A stretch of 12,061 nucleotides of DNA from Deltaproteobacteria bacterium UBA7527 (GTDB lineage: Bacteria; Desulfobacterota; Syntrophorhabdia; Syntrophorhabdales; Syntrophorhabdaceae). This document shows positions 1-7,814 of the stretch, piece after piece. The DNA lies in contig DLMV01000080.1 of the NCBI GenBank assembly GCA_002478225.1, forward strand, positions 103,845 to 115,905, written 5' to 3'. The position numbers and the translations under genes are program-made. The notes under the pieces are model-generated. The model did not search any database. It saw only the letters and a list, made by a program, of their open reading frames with translations, and was not told the DNA's origin. Positions within the stretch are counted from its first letter, which is position 1, and every line of letters begins with the position of its first letter.

Positions 1-1
1 C

Positions 2-409
2 AGCGGGTTCAAGCGGGGAGACAAAATTGACGTGAAGATCACGCCTTATATCGGCGAGCTGCTTGGTCAGCCGAGGACGCTATCCACGGAGATAAAGAAC
101 TCAACGCCCAAGGTGACGGAAGACAAGCAGGTGGTATTCGAAGGAAATGTTATGAAATACCAGGTGAAGGCCACTGATCCGGATGGAGATAAGCTGACCT
201 ATGCACTTGAAGATGCGCCCGAGGGCATGACGATCGACAGCAATACAGGTCTTGTCCAATGGCCGGTAAAAGATGATTTTTCCGGCAATGTAAGCTTCAA
301 GGTGAAGATATCGGACGGCAACGGTGGAGAGATCGTCTATGCTCTGAGCACAAACATAGAAAAACCTGTTGAGAAGCCCGCCCAAAAGGCAGCTCCGGCA
401 AAGAAATAA
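2..409 (+). CDS. Putative Ig-like (He_PIG-type) repeat protein, C-terminal part (5' partial)
   Basis: The open frame runs in from the left edge, with its first full codon at base 2, and ends at TAA 407-409, leaving 135 visible residues. Its centre has the hallmarks of a bacterial 'putative Ig' or cadherin-like beta-sandwich repeat: ATDPDGDKLTYAL, then GMTIDSNTGLVQW, then FKVKISDGNGG. Such repeats occur in exported or surface proteins, where they act as spacers or in adhesion. The frame ends in a Pro/Lys/Ala-rich tail (PVEKPAQKAAPAKK) with no PEP-CTERM, LPXTG or transmembrane anchor visible. A GTG lies at position 32, but the frame is already open upstream and the residues before it (SGFKRGDKID) fit the protein, so that is not the start. 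The ligase-like gene begins 39 bases downstream. A surface or envelope role is inferred; the catalytic or anchoring part, if any, lies outside the window. Confidence 0.8.
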   Translation, partial: SGFKRGDKIDVKITPYIGELLGQPRTLSTEIKNSTPKVTEDKQVVFEGNVMKYQVKATDPDGDKLTYALEDAPEGMTIDSNTGLVQWPVKDDFSGNVSFKVKISDGNGGEIVYALSTNIEKPVEKPAQKAAPAKK

Positions 410-448
410 GGTTGCCAATAAGCGCGCTGCAGGGTACAATTGGATTGA

Positions 449-2452
449 ATGGCAGCGTTAGAGAGGCTTTTTTCGATATTCGTATTTTTCCTCATTCCTT
501 TTCTCGGCAACAACCACCTTTCCCTTTTTTATATCAACATCGATAAGTTCTGGATCGAAACATCTTTTATCATCGCCCTGATCGTTGCCGTCTTTCTGCA
601 ATATATGCGCGAAAAGGATACGCGCACGTCCTTGTTTATCTTTTTAATATTTTTTGTACCCTTCCTCCTGGTGAATGTTCTAAGCCTTTTCTATACATGG
701 AACCTTTTCTCAACGTTGCTGGAGGTGAATGTTCTTATATTGGCAGGGTGCACCGTTTCATTATACGCATTCTCATCGAACAGAGAGGCATTGCTGAAGG
801 CGCTTGTGGCAGGCGCCTTCGCATCATCGATCTGCGCTATTATGCAGTTTACTGTTCTGTTCCCGAACCTTTTCGAGATCTTGCAGGGCAGTAGATTGAA
901 CCAGATGGTCAGGGGGCAGGCGATACCCATTTCCTCCTTCTCATACCATAATATGCTCGGCGGATATCTGGCATGCGTTCTCCCGATCGCACTCTATTAC
1001 AGCATAGTCAAAAAAAGACTGCTTTATATTTTCGTATCGTCGATCATCATTGCGGGGATCGTTCTCACAACATCCCGGATCGCGATGATGATCGGGATCA
1101 TGGAGACAGTCTTCTATATTGCCCTGGCGCTGATGAAAAGGAATGTAAAAGGACTTTTTTCAATGCTGGGGATACTGGTCGTCGCCGTCGCGTGTCTTTA
1201 TTCTCTTTTTTTCATAGGTCAGAAAGGCATTCAATCCGGCGTCCGCGCCGAACTGGAAAAGAAGGCAAAGGTCACGCATGAGCAGATCACCACGCTGAAC
1301 ACGCGGACGGAGATATGGAGGAACGGGATCAGCGCCTTCAAGGAAAAGCCTATAACCGGCTATGGTTCGGGAACATTTGAATACGCCTACAGGAAATATT
1401 TTGACGGCGGCATATACACGCAATATTCCCACAGCGTGGTAACGAAGATCCTTGTCGAGATTGGTCTGATCGGAATGCTGCTCGCTGCCTGGTACCTGAC
1501 GGGTGTACTTTACGGTATACAGAAATCGGCAAAAAGAGATCAAGAGATCTTTATGTATATTACTCTGGCAGCCGTTATCCTGTTTTCCTTTGTTGATTTT
1601 GCATTTGACACCCCTGCATTTGTTATGACATTTTTTGTGTTTTCCTTTGCCATGCTGCCAGGATCCATACAAAGCACGCAAGGAACAGGCTTCAAGCATA
1701 CCTTCACGTGCATTGTGATAGTGCTGCTGATCAGCTCCTTGTTCTTCACGGTAAGGGTAAACCTGTCGAAAAAATCGATCGATAACGGCACGGCATATCT
1801 TCAGGGCGGTTTTGTGAAGGACGCCTATTACGCCTACGTGGATGCCATGCATGAGATGCCGCCGGACAACGACGGGCTCATAAAGGCGATCAACGTATTA
1901 AACAACATTTACCCCCATGAGGGGGACAGAGGAAGAAAAGAGATGTTCAAGCGCATGCTGCAGGACAATCTCATAAAGGTTGAGAGGTCGATCGATAAGG
2001 ATTCAGAGCTTTTTTTAGTTGCCGGTTCTGCATACGTGCTGCTGGGCGACAGGAAGAAGGCGGAAGAATACCTGCTCAAAGCCCATTCATATTACCCATC
2101 ATCCGCATATTACGTATTTGAAATAATAAATTTTTATAAATCGGCAGGTGATCTGCAAAAGGCGCTTCTCTGGACGCACAGGATCGATCCTTATCTGAAC
2201 AAATATATGACCTCGAGGAACCCCAACGGGCTCTATGTGTATAAAATAAGAGACCTTGAAGCTGATATGCAGTATAGATCGGGGGATAAAGAAAAGGCAT
2301 ATCTCATTGCAAACGCAAACTTGAAAGATGCGGAAAGTGACATATTTCTTATAACCAGCGTAAAAGCGAGAGAGTATGTTGAGAAGGACCAACTCGTTAA
2401 TTATTTGAAGAGAAGGGCTTTAGCGTTTGGGGCTTCTCAGGATAAAAATTGA
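449..2452 (+). CDS. O-antigen ligase/polymerase-like membrane protein with C-terminal TPR region
   Basis: This 667-residue protein looks like a Wzy/WaaL-family (O-antigen ligase, PF04932-like) enzyme that transfers or polymerises lipid-linked glycans on the periplasmic face of the inner membrane. Residues 1 to about 440 are strongly hydrophobic with roughly ten to twelve likely membrane spans. Family-like landmarks are SYHNMLGGYL (about 165-174), TTSR (207-210), RTEIWRNGISAFKEKPITGYG leading to G306, and a periplasmic-loop histidine H328 in YSHSVVTKILVEIGLIG. Residues about 515-590 (for example AYVLLGDRKKAEEYLLKAH) look like TPR helical repeats, making the protein some 200 residues longer than a plain ligase. 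ATG 449 is the first in-frame start, because a TGA lies directly before it; only a weak GGA/AGGG sits upstream. With an ABC exporter next door, a ligase role is more likely than a Wzy polymerase. Sequence alone does not separate WaaL, Wzy and protein O-oligosaccharyltransferases. Confidence 0.85.
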   Translation: MAALERLFSIFVFFLIPFLGNNHLSLFYINIDKFWIETSFIIALIVAVFLQYMREKDTRTSLFIFLIFFVPFLLVNVLSLFYTWNLFSTLLEVNVLILAGCTVSLYAFSSNREALLKALVAGAFASSICAIMQFTVLFPNLFEILQGSRLNQMVRGQAIPISSFSYHNMLGGYLACVLPIALYYSIVKKRLLYIFVSSIIIAGIVLTTSRIAMMIGIMETVFYIALALMKRNVKGLFSMLGILVVAVACLYSLFFIGQKGIQSGVRAELEKKAKVTHEQITTLNTRTEIWRNGISAFKEKPITGYGSGTFEYAYRKYFDGGIYTQYSHSVVTKILVEIGLIGMLLAAWYLTGVLYGIQKSAKRDQEIFMYITLAAVILFSFVDFAFDTPAFVMTFFVFSFAMLPGSIQSTQGTGFKHTFTCIVIVLLISSLFFTVRVNLSKKSIDNGTAYLQGGFVKDAYYAYVDAMHEMPPDNDGLIKAINVLNNIYPHEGDRGRKEMFKRMLQDNLIKVERSIDKDSELFLVAGSAYVLLGDRKKAEEYLLKAHSYYPSSAYYVFEIINFYKSAGDLQKALLWTHRIDPYLNKYMTSRNPNGLYVYKIRDLEADMQYRSGDKEKAYLIANANLKDAESDIFLITSVKAREYVEKDQLVNYLKRRALAFGASQDKN

Positions 2453-2504
2453 TTTCTGTAGAGATATTGCGGTTGAATGGATAGAATATTGTGAAGAGCG
2501 ATCG

Positions 2505-3317
2505 ATGGCTGGAAAAGGTGGGATACAAAGATCTTTTATGACGATTAATGCGAATCGGACATTGCAGCATTATATAGATCTGATCATAGTACTTACCCAG
2601 AAAGAACTGAAGGTGAGGTATAAGAACAGTTTTTTCGGCTACCTCTGGTCCATAGCGCACCCTCTTGCATTTGCATTCGTATTTTTTATTGCCTTCAAGA
2701 TCGTTGTGAGGATTCAGATTGAAGATTATGCCCTTTTTTTGATCGCCGGTTTATTCCCGTGGCAATGGTTCGCAAATTCGGTCAACGCTTCACCAATTAT
2801 TTTTCTGGGTAACGCTTCGATCATTAAAAAAGTAAATTTTCCGAGAAACTTGATAGTCTTCACGCAGGTTCTCCAGGACATGATCCATTTTATTCTGGCT
2901 GTACCGGTTATTATACTTTTTCTCGTTATGTACGATAAGACGCCTTCCGCCGGCTGGCTATACGGGATACCGATCCTGTTATGCATTCAATTTTTTATGA
3001 CGTACGGCATATGCCTTGTTCTGGCTTCGACGAATCTGTTCTTCCGGGATCTTGAAAGGCTGACGTTCATTATCACAACGTTGCTGTTCTATTTCACACC
3101 GATCATTTACACAGAGACCATGATCCCGCAAAGATACCAGTGGCTGGCATATTTTAACCCCCTGGCCCCGCTTATAATAAGCTGGAGAAATCTCTTTTTG
3201 AACGGCATAGTCGACCCGGCGCTCCTTGTCGTCAGCTCAGGGTATGCAGCGGCTATGTTTATCGCAGGTTATCTTGTGTACAAAAAACTATCATGGAGAT
3301 TCGCTGAGGTATTATGA
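2505..3317 (+). CDS. wzm: Polysaccharide ABC exporter permease (Wzm-type, ABC-2)
   Basis: The product (270 residues from this start) is the membrane subunit of an O-antigen/teichoic-acid-type ABC exporter that moves lipid-linked polysaccharide across the inner membrane. The amphipathic N-terminal segment KELKVRYKNSFFGYLWSI followed by a proline is typical of ABC-2 polysaccharide permeases, as are GLFPWQWFANSV, NLFFRDLERL and the C-terminal FNPLAPLIISWRN. About six membrane spans are visible. The start is uncertain. The frame is open from TTG 2427, which would overlap the ligase gene. ATG 2505 has an AAGAG-type ribosome site about six bases upstream and is preferred. ATG 2538 (MTINANR) is also plausible, because the family usually starts shortly before the KELKVRY helix. 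The stop overlaps the ATPase start as ATGA, indicating translational coupling. Confidence 0.9.
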   Translation: MAGKGGIQRSFMTINANRTLQHYIDLIIVLTQKELKVRYKNSFFGYLWSIAHPLAFAFVFFIAFKIVVRIQIEDYALFLIAGLFPWQWFANSVNASPIIFLGNASIIKKVNFPRNLIVFTQVLQDMIHFILAVPVIILFLVMYDKTPSAGWLYGIPILLCIQFFMTYGICLVLASTNLFFRDLERLTFIITTLLFYFTPIIYTETMIPQRYQWLAYFNPLAPLIISWRNLFLNGIVDPALLVVSSGYAAAMFIAGYLVYKKLSWRFAEVL

Positions 3318-4066
3318 GCGATCCTGTAATTATTTTTAATGATGTGAGCAAGAGTTATCCCATGTACCATCATATTACAGGAGGCATCAAGAATTTTATC
3401 TTCCATATCTCAAAAGGCATTGATTCTCTGAAGAACAAGCGCTACGAAGTATTCCGGAATATATCGTTTGCAATAGAAAAAGGGGAGACATTCGGCATCA
3501 TAGGAAAGAACGGGGCTGGGAAGAGCACAGTATTAGGGCTTATCGCAAGGGTCCTTCTTCCGTCAGATGGAAAAATAGAAGTAGACGGGAGGGTATCTCC
3601 GCTCCTTGAACTCGGCGCCGGTTTTCATCCAGACCTTTCAGGGAGAGAGAATATCATGCTGAACGGCGTTCTCATGGGGCTTACAAGGAAAGATGTGGAA
3701 CAAAGGATGGAGGAGATAATCGATTTTTCCGAACTCCAGCAATTCATAGACCAACCAATAAGGGTCTATTCGAGCGGCATGCTGGCGAGGCTCGGCTTTT
3801 CTGTTATTGCCCACCTTGATCCCGACATTCTTCTGGTGGATGAGATACTGGCGGTAGGCGACCTTGAGTTCCAGAAAAAATGCATCGCAAAAATGGAAGA
3901 ATTCAAGAAACAAGGCATCACAATAGTCTTTGTGTCGCACTCAATGGCAAACGTGGAAAAGATATGCGATAGAGTGATGTGGATAGAAAACCATGAAGCG
4001 CGGACGATAGGGGATCCGGGAAGTACGATTTCCAGGTACACTGAAGAAAAACAGAAGGCTCTGTGA
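3314..4066 (+). CDS. wzt: Polysaccharide ABC exporter ATPase (Wzt-type, short form)
   Basis: This 250-residue ATPase energises the exporter with the permease encoded directly upstream. It has the Walker A GKNGAGKST (64-72), the Wzt/TagH-typical stretch LLELGAGFHPDLSGRENI (97-114), signature YSSGM (152-156), Walker B DILLVDE (171-177), the D-loop region VGD (181-183) and the switch histidine in SHS (H209). It ends about 25 residues after the last core element. The long C-terminal carbohydrate-binding domain found in Wzt proteins that recognise a capped non-reducing end, such as those of E. coli O8/O9a, is therefore absent. This resembles short ATPases that export without chain-end recognition. 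The extended N-terminal loop before Walker A (residues 17-45) is usual for polysaccharide and teichoic-acid exporters. ATG 3314 overlaps the permease stop by four bases. Confidence 0.95.
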   Translation: MSDPVIIFNDVSKSYPMYHHITGGIKNFIFHISKGIDSLKNKRYEVFRNISFAIEKGETFGIIGKNGAGKSTVLGLIARVLLPSDGKIEVDGRVSPLLELGAGFHPDLSGRENIMLNGVLMGLTRKDVEQRMEEIIDFSELQQFIDQPIRVYSSGMLARLGFSVIAHLDPDILLVDEILAVGDLEFQKKCIAKMEEFKKQGITIVFVSHSMANVEKICDRVMWIENHEARTIGDPGSTISRYTEEKQKAL

Positions 4067-4075
4067 GATGCAATA

Positions 4076-5077
4076 ATGAATATATGGAAAATGAAGTATG
4101 AAGAAGACAATAGGAAGCCGGTTTATATCCGGTGGTTCCTTACCACGTATTGTAATTATAGTTGTTTATACTGTCTTCAAGATCATTCCCGGAAAGCAAG
4201 GTACAAGGATATCACGTTAAAGAATGCTATCAAAAGGCCATCTTTGTTCTTCGATTATGTCAAATACTTCCGGAGACAGAGCATGCATGCCTTCAATAAC
4301 TTCAAGCCCTCAACATGGTGCAGGGCGTTTAGTAGGTTAGTGCCTCGAAGAACGGCCATAACCATCTCCGGCGGAGAGCCTTTTTTGGACAGTACAAATT
4401 TCTTGCATCTGCTTTCAGGTCTGACAGAAATGGAACATATAGACAATATAAGAATCGATACGAATGGATCGTTCAAGGCGAGAAACTTTGAAGGAGTTGA
4501 CTGGAAAAAGGTATTTCTGAATGTATCATATCACCCTTCCATGATTAGTTTGGATAAATTCAGGAAATCCATTGAGGAAAAATTGAACCTTTGCATGAAT
4601 ATCGCTATGGTCAATTACGTTATGGATCCAACACAATTGGAGGAATTTCATCGAATAAAAAACGCCATGGACGACCTTGGAGTGTTCGTAAACGCTAATG
4701 TATACTATGGGTCTCTTTGCCAGACTAAGACTGGACATGACATGTATAACTCCTTTGTGCCGGAGATTGATGTTCGTCTTAAGACAAATAATATGAGTAC
4801 TTCTGGACAACCCTGCTTCTTTCCGGTGTTTGCCTACGAGCTTAATCCCACAGGGATGCTGAATGTTGGCTGTTTTCCTGAATCGCAGGGTGACTTTATA
4901 AGAGGCGTCCTGCCAAAACGTTTCAAGGATGCTGTGTCCTGCCCATCGCAACACTGCACCTGTCTCGATATGTATGCTTTTCTTAAAAATATTAATAGGG
5001 CCCAAAGAATGAACCTCCTGGAAGAGTATGTTGAGGAGTGCAAAAAACACCGGGCAATTTCAGAGAAGAGTTTTTAA
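4076..5077 (+). CDS. Radical SAM enzyme with C-terminal cysteine cluster (SPASM/twitch-like)
   Basis: This 333-residue protein carries the radical SAM motif CNYSCLYC (C26, C30, C33; CX3CX2C), which binds the [4Fe-4S] cluster that cleaves S-adenosylmethionine. It also has the SAM-binding ISGGEP (98-102) and the later strands IRIDTNGS (125-132) and NVSYHPS (149-155). The C-terminal third adds C247 (GQPCFFP), C266 (GMLNVGCFP), C289, C294 and C296 (CPSQHCTC). This pattern suggests an auxiliary Fe-S cluster domain of SPASM or twitch type. The reaction and substrate cannot be read from sequence. Its place between the exporter and a pyruvyltransferase-glycosyltransferase fusion suggests it modifies a sugar, a nucleotide sugar or the glycan. 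An earlier ATG at 4068 runs straight into TAA, so ATG 4076 is used; ATG 4091 is an alternative. It follows the ATPase stop by nine bases, and its DNA reads as more AT-rich than the flanking exporter genes. Confidence 0.9.
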   Translation: MNIWKMKYEEDNRKPVYIRWFLTTYCNYSCLYCLQDHSRKARYKDITLKNAIKRPSLFFDYVKYFRRQSMHAFNNFKPSTWCRAFSRLVPRRTAITISGGEPFLDSTNFLHLLSGLTEMEHIDNIRIDTNGSFKARNFEGVDWKKVFLNVSYHPSMISLDKFRKSIEEKLNLCMNIAMVNYVMDPTQLEEFHRIKNAMDDLGVFVNANVYYGSLCQTKTGHDMYNSFVPEIDVRLKTNNMSTSGQPCFFPVFAYELNPTGMLNVGCFPESQGDFIRGVLPKRFKDAVSCPSQHCTCLDMYAFLKNINRAQRMNLLEEYVEECKKHRAISEKSF

Positions 5078-5081
5078 GCGT

Positions 5082-7664
5082 ATGAGAGTATTGGTAAGCG
5101 GATATTACGGATTTGAAAACATTGGCGATGAATTGATTCTCTCGCAAATCATCACAGACATTAAGTCTGTCATTAATGACGCGGAGATCGTCGTGTGCAG
5201 CGCCAACAAGGAATATACCAGGACAATTCACGGTATTGACAGCGTTGACCGTTTCACGCCTGAGGCCGTGATCAATGCCATAAAGGAATCTGACGTTGTC
5301 GTTGTAGGCGGCGGCGGATTGATCCAGGAATATGAGGACATAGACATATCGGCCCTCTTCAGGAATTTTGGATACAATGTATCATCCTATTCCATAGCCC
5401 CTTTGATAGCAAAGGTCTTCCGGAAACCCGTGTTCTACTGGGGGCATGGTATTGGACCAATATTCACCAGGCAAGGCAGGGAATTCGTAAGATGGTTTTA
5501 TGAGCTTGCTGACTTTACCACCTTAAGAGACATACGATCTTATGATCTTCTGAAGAGGATATACCCCGAAATAAGGGATGTCAGGGTGGATACCGACCCT
5601 GTTATGGGGCTTGATATAAACAGGTTTATTAGTAGGCTGGATTTTGATATTCCGGGCGATAGGATAAAAATAGGCATAAACCTCAGACCGTGGTTTGGAA
5701 TAGGAGGTGTTATCGAGAAGATTGCCCGAGCATTTAATGCCCTCTATGCTGAAGCTCGGAATTTCACAATAGTGCCGATCCCGTTCGACTTGATTCTTGA
5801 TGAGAAGATCTTGAAAGAGTTTGGAGATTATTTATTGGAAGGATGTTTTGTCTGCTATCCATTTCATCGATCAGATGCACCATCAAGAGTTGTTACTTTA
5901 ATGAGCCGACTGGACCTTTTCGTCGGGATGCGGCTCCACTCAACAATGCTTTCTAAGCGATTGGGAATCCCCACTGTATGCCTTTCTTATGATGAAAAAA
6001 CAGAGATATTTGCAGACATCCTGCAGATGCCTGTGCTTCGGGTAGCAGAGTTGACGGAAAACAACTTTCTCTCCGAGATAAAGCCCCTGATGGGAATTGA
6101 CAGATATGGAAATGAAAAATGTGAGTATCAATACGAAACTCCGTCTTTTTTTAGAGTTTTTGCAGAAAGCGTCAGGAAGAATGGTCAATTTTCTCTTAAC
6201 AGGATGGAAGAAGATGCTTCCGGGTCGGGGAGAGAGCATATCTTTCAGAAGAATGAATTTTTAACATATGAGAACACAATAAAAGTTTTGAAGGCAGAGC
6301 TTAATGAGTTAAGAAGCCGGCTTAATGAATTTGAAGAGATCGAGCGCACATTAAATGATGTATATATGGGCAACTTCTGGAAGGTCGCAAATAGGTATTA
6401 TACGATAAGAGATCGTATTAATGTCATAGGAAAGATTCAGAAGGTATTGAATTTTTTAAAAAACGAGGGCATGGCAAGATTGATGCAAAAAAGTCTCTCG
6501 ACTTTTATAAACAAAGTTAAAGGATTTGGAAATAAAGATGTGCAAAAGAAACTGCTCATTGACCTATTGAGCTCACATAAAGGAAATGAGGAGAATATTC
6601 TCGTGTATCCGCCAACGGTAGACTGGAATATACCTTTGTTTCAGAGGCCGCAGCACCTGGCTTTGCAGTTCTCAAAACTTGGATACCTTTTTTTCTTTTG
6701 TTCGCCCAACGGTTCCTATGACAATGTCAATGGACTTGAGAGGGTGGCGGACAACCTTTATCTTACCAACAACTACCATATGCTGATTAAAAATATCTCC
6801 AGAGGCTGGATCATTGTGAATTCCACAAACCAGACTGTTACGGTCGATAATATCAGGGCTTGGAAGGCGCGGGGTTTCAAGATTATTTATGATTATATCG
6901 ACAAGATCGACCCTCTTATCACCGGTAGCGTGGATAAAATCATACAGCGGTTTCGAGCGCTCCGTGACGACGATGTAGATCTCATTATGGCGTCTGCGAC
7001 GAAGCTGTACCGCGAGATGACAGAGAGGTTTTCAAAAGAGAAGGTGCTGTATATCCCTAACGCCGTTGAATATGACCACTTCCACATAAAAAAGAGAGTG
7101 GGAGATTGTCCCCAGGAGATGGAACGGATCGCGTGCATTGGCAAGCCAATAATAGGCTACTACGGAGCGCTGGCAAAATGGATCGATTTCAAATTGATTG
7201 ATGCGGTAGCGGTAAACAGACCGGATTGGAATGTTGTTTTGATCGGACATGACTATGACGGTTCTGTGAAGGCCATAAGCTCAAGGAAGAACATCAAACT
7301 TCTGGGCCCTAAAAGCTATAAAGAACTTCCGCAGTATGCCATCTGGTTTGACGTTGCCATAATCCCGTTCCAGGCGGGGGAGATTGCGAAGACCACGTCC
7401 CCGCTTAAACTGTTCGAATACATGGCCATGAACAAGCCGGTTATTGCCACAAAAGACCTTGTTGAATGCTATAAATATAACGGCATCTTCATTGCGAAAG
7501 ATGAAAAGGAATTCATCGAGAAGATCGAAGAAGGCCTCACATTGAAGGATGACCCTGAATATATGAGGTTGCTGGACTCTCAAGCAAAAGAAAACACCTG
7601 GGAACAGAGGGCAAGGGATATTTCCGGCTATTTAAGCGCATATCAGCAAAAAAAGAGAGGATAA
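5082..7664 (+). CDS. CsaB-like polysaccharide pyruvyltransferase fused to a GT-B glycosyltransferase
   Basis: This 860-residue protein appears bifunctional. Residues 1 to about 335 form a polysaccharide pyruvyltransferase domain (PF04230/CsaB-like): GYYGFENIGDE (7-17), GGGG (76-79), WGHGIGP (120-126), a TTLRDIRSYDLL stretch and the family-typical MRLH (283-286) followed by LSYDEK. Family members move pyruvate from phosphoenolpyruvate onto sugars as a ketal. Residues about 385-425 form a charged coiled coil (ENTIKVLKAELNELRSRLNE), followed by a basic linker with GNFWKVANRYY. Residues about 503-855 form a GT-B glycosyltransferase with QRPQHLALQF (521-530), GYYGALAKWIDF and the donor-site-like SPLKLFEYMAMNKPVIAT (773-790), reminiscent of TuaH-type enzymes. 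The frame is open from ATG 5028, inside the radical SAM gene. ATG 5082 is preferred because it begins directly with the conserved MRVLVSGYYGF strand and has GAAGAG upstream. No stop or frameshift lies between the domains. The sugar substrates are unknown. Confidence 0.88.
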   Translation: MRVLVSGYYGFENIGDELILSQIITDIKSVINDAEIVVCSANKEYTRTIHGIDSVDRFTPEAVINAIKESDVVVVGGGGLIQEYEDIDISALFRNFGYNVSSYSIAPLIAKVFRKPVFYWGHGIGPIFTRQGREFVRWFYELADFTTLRDIRSYDLLKRIYPEIRDVRVDTDPVMGLDINRFISRLDFDIPGDRIKIGINLRPWFGIGGVIEKIARAFNALYAEARNFTIVPIPFDLILDEKILKEFGDYLLEGCFVCYPFHRSDAPSRVVTLMSRLDLFVGMRLHSTMLSKRLGIPTVCLSYDEKTEIFADILQMPVLRVAELTENNFLSEIKPLMGIDRYGNEKCEYQYETPSFFRVFAESVRKNGQFSLNRMEEDASGSGREHIFQKNEFLTYENTIKVLKAELNELRSRLNEFEEIERTLNDVYMGNFWKVANRYYTIRDRINVIGKIQKVLNFLKNEGMARLMQKSLSTFINKVKGFGNKDVQKKLLIDLLSSHKGNEENILVYPPTVDWNIPLFQRPQHLALQFSKLGYLFFFCSPNGSYDNVNGLERVADNLYLTNNYHMLIKNISRGWIIVNSTNQTVTVDNIRAWKARGFKIIYDYIDKIDPLITGSVDKIIQRFRALRDDDVDLIMASATKLYREMTERFSKEKVLYIPNAVEYDHFHIKKRVGDCPQEMERIACIGKPIIGYYGALAKWIDFKLIDAVAVNRPDWNVVLIGHDYDGSVKAISSRKNIKLLGPKSYKELPQYAIWFDVAIIPFQAGEIAKTTSPLKLFEYMAMNKPVIATKDLVECYKYNGIFIAKDEKEFIEKIEEGLTLKDDPEYMRLLDSQAKENTWEQRARDISGYLSAYQQKKRG

Positions 7665-7814
7665 TGAAGAGATGTTTTCCTTGATTTCCTGAAACGACGG
7701 GCAGCAGCCGGATCCGCTAAGGAGAGTCGGCCCCATCAATGTAGGAAGAAGGACTTGCGAGTTGCTAAGCGGGCAGAAATGCGAAGAAGAGAAAAGGGCG
7801 GAGGGGATCGGGAG
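7665..7814 (+). other. Intergenic gap inside the operon (150 bases)
   Basis: This is the only sizeable gap between genes in the window; the other junctions overlap or are 4 to about 50 bases apart. It holds a short palindrome, CGGATCCG, and purine-rich sequence near its 3' end. I see no convincing promoter pair, terminator hairpin with a T-run, or small gene. The downstream frame is open back to TTG 7755, but those codons encode a low-complexity Arg/Lys-rich stretch that does not look like part of a glycosyltransferase. Confidence 0.4.
7800..7806 (+). promoter_or_regulatory. Strong Shine-Dalgarno site for the glycosyltransferase at 7815
   Basis: GGAGGGG lies eight bases before ATG 7815. It decides the start in favour of ATG 7815 over the upstream TTG 7755 in the same frame. 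Confidence 0.7.

Noticed and set aside
1160..1852. Long antisense open frame (about 230 codons) inside the ligase-like gene
   Set aside because: Its translation is rich in His, Arg, Gln and Cys with no recognisable domain, and it lies wholly opposite a well-supported membrane-protein gene. It is a shadow frame.
2427..2504. Longer N-terminus of the permease from TTG 2427
   Set aside because: It would overlap the ligase gene and add a Cys- and acid-containing stretch unlike family N-termini. ATG 2505 has a better ribosome site.
4526..5050. Antisense open frame (about 174 codons) opposite the radical SAM gene
   Set aside because: It has no family motif and is fully covered by a gene with clear catalytic motifs on the other strand.
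7664..7684. Six-codon mini-frame (MKRCFP) starting on the stop codon of the fusion gene
   Set aside because: It is too short to support as a gene. No attenuator structure or repeated regulatory codon follows it.
7696..7715. Short palindrome CGGATCCG in the 150-base gap, as a terminator or operator
   Set aside because: The stem is only four base pairs with no loop and no T-run follows, so it does not look like a terminator. An eight-base palindrome alone is not evidence of an operator.
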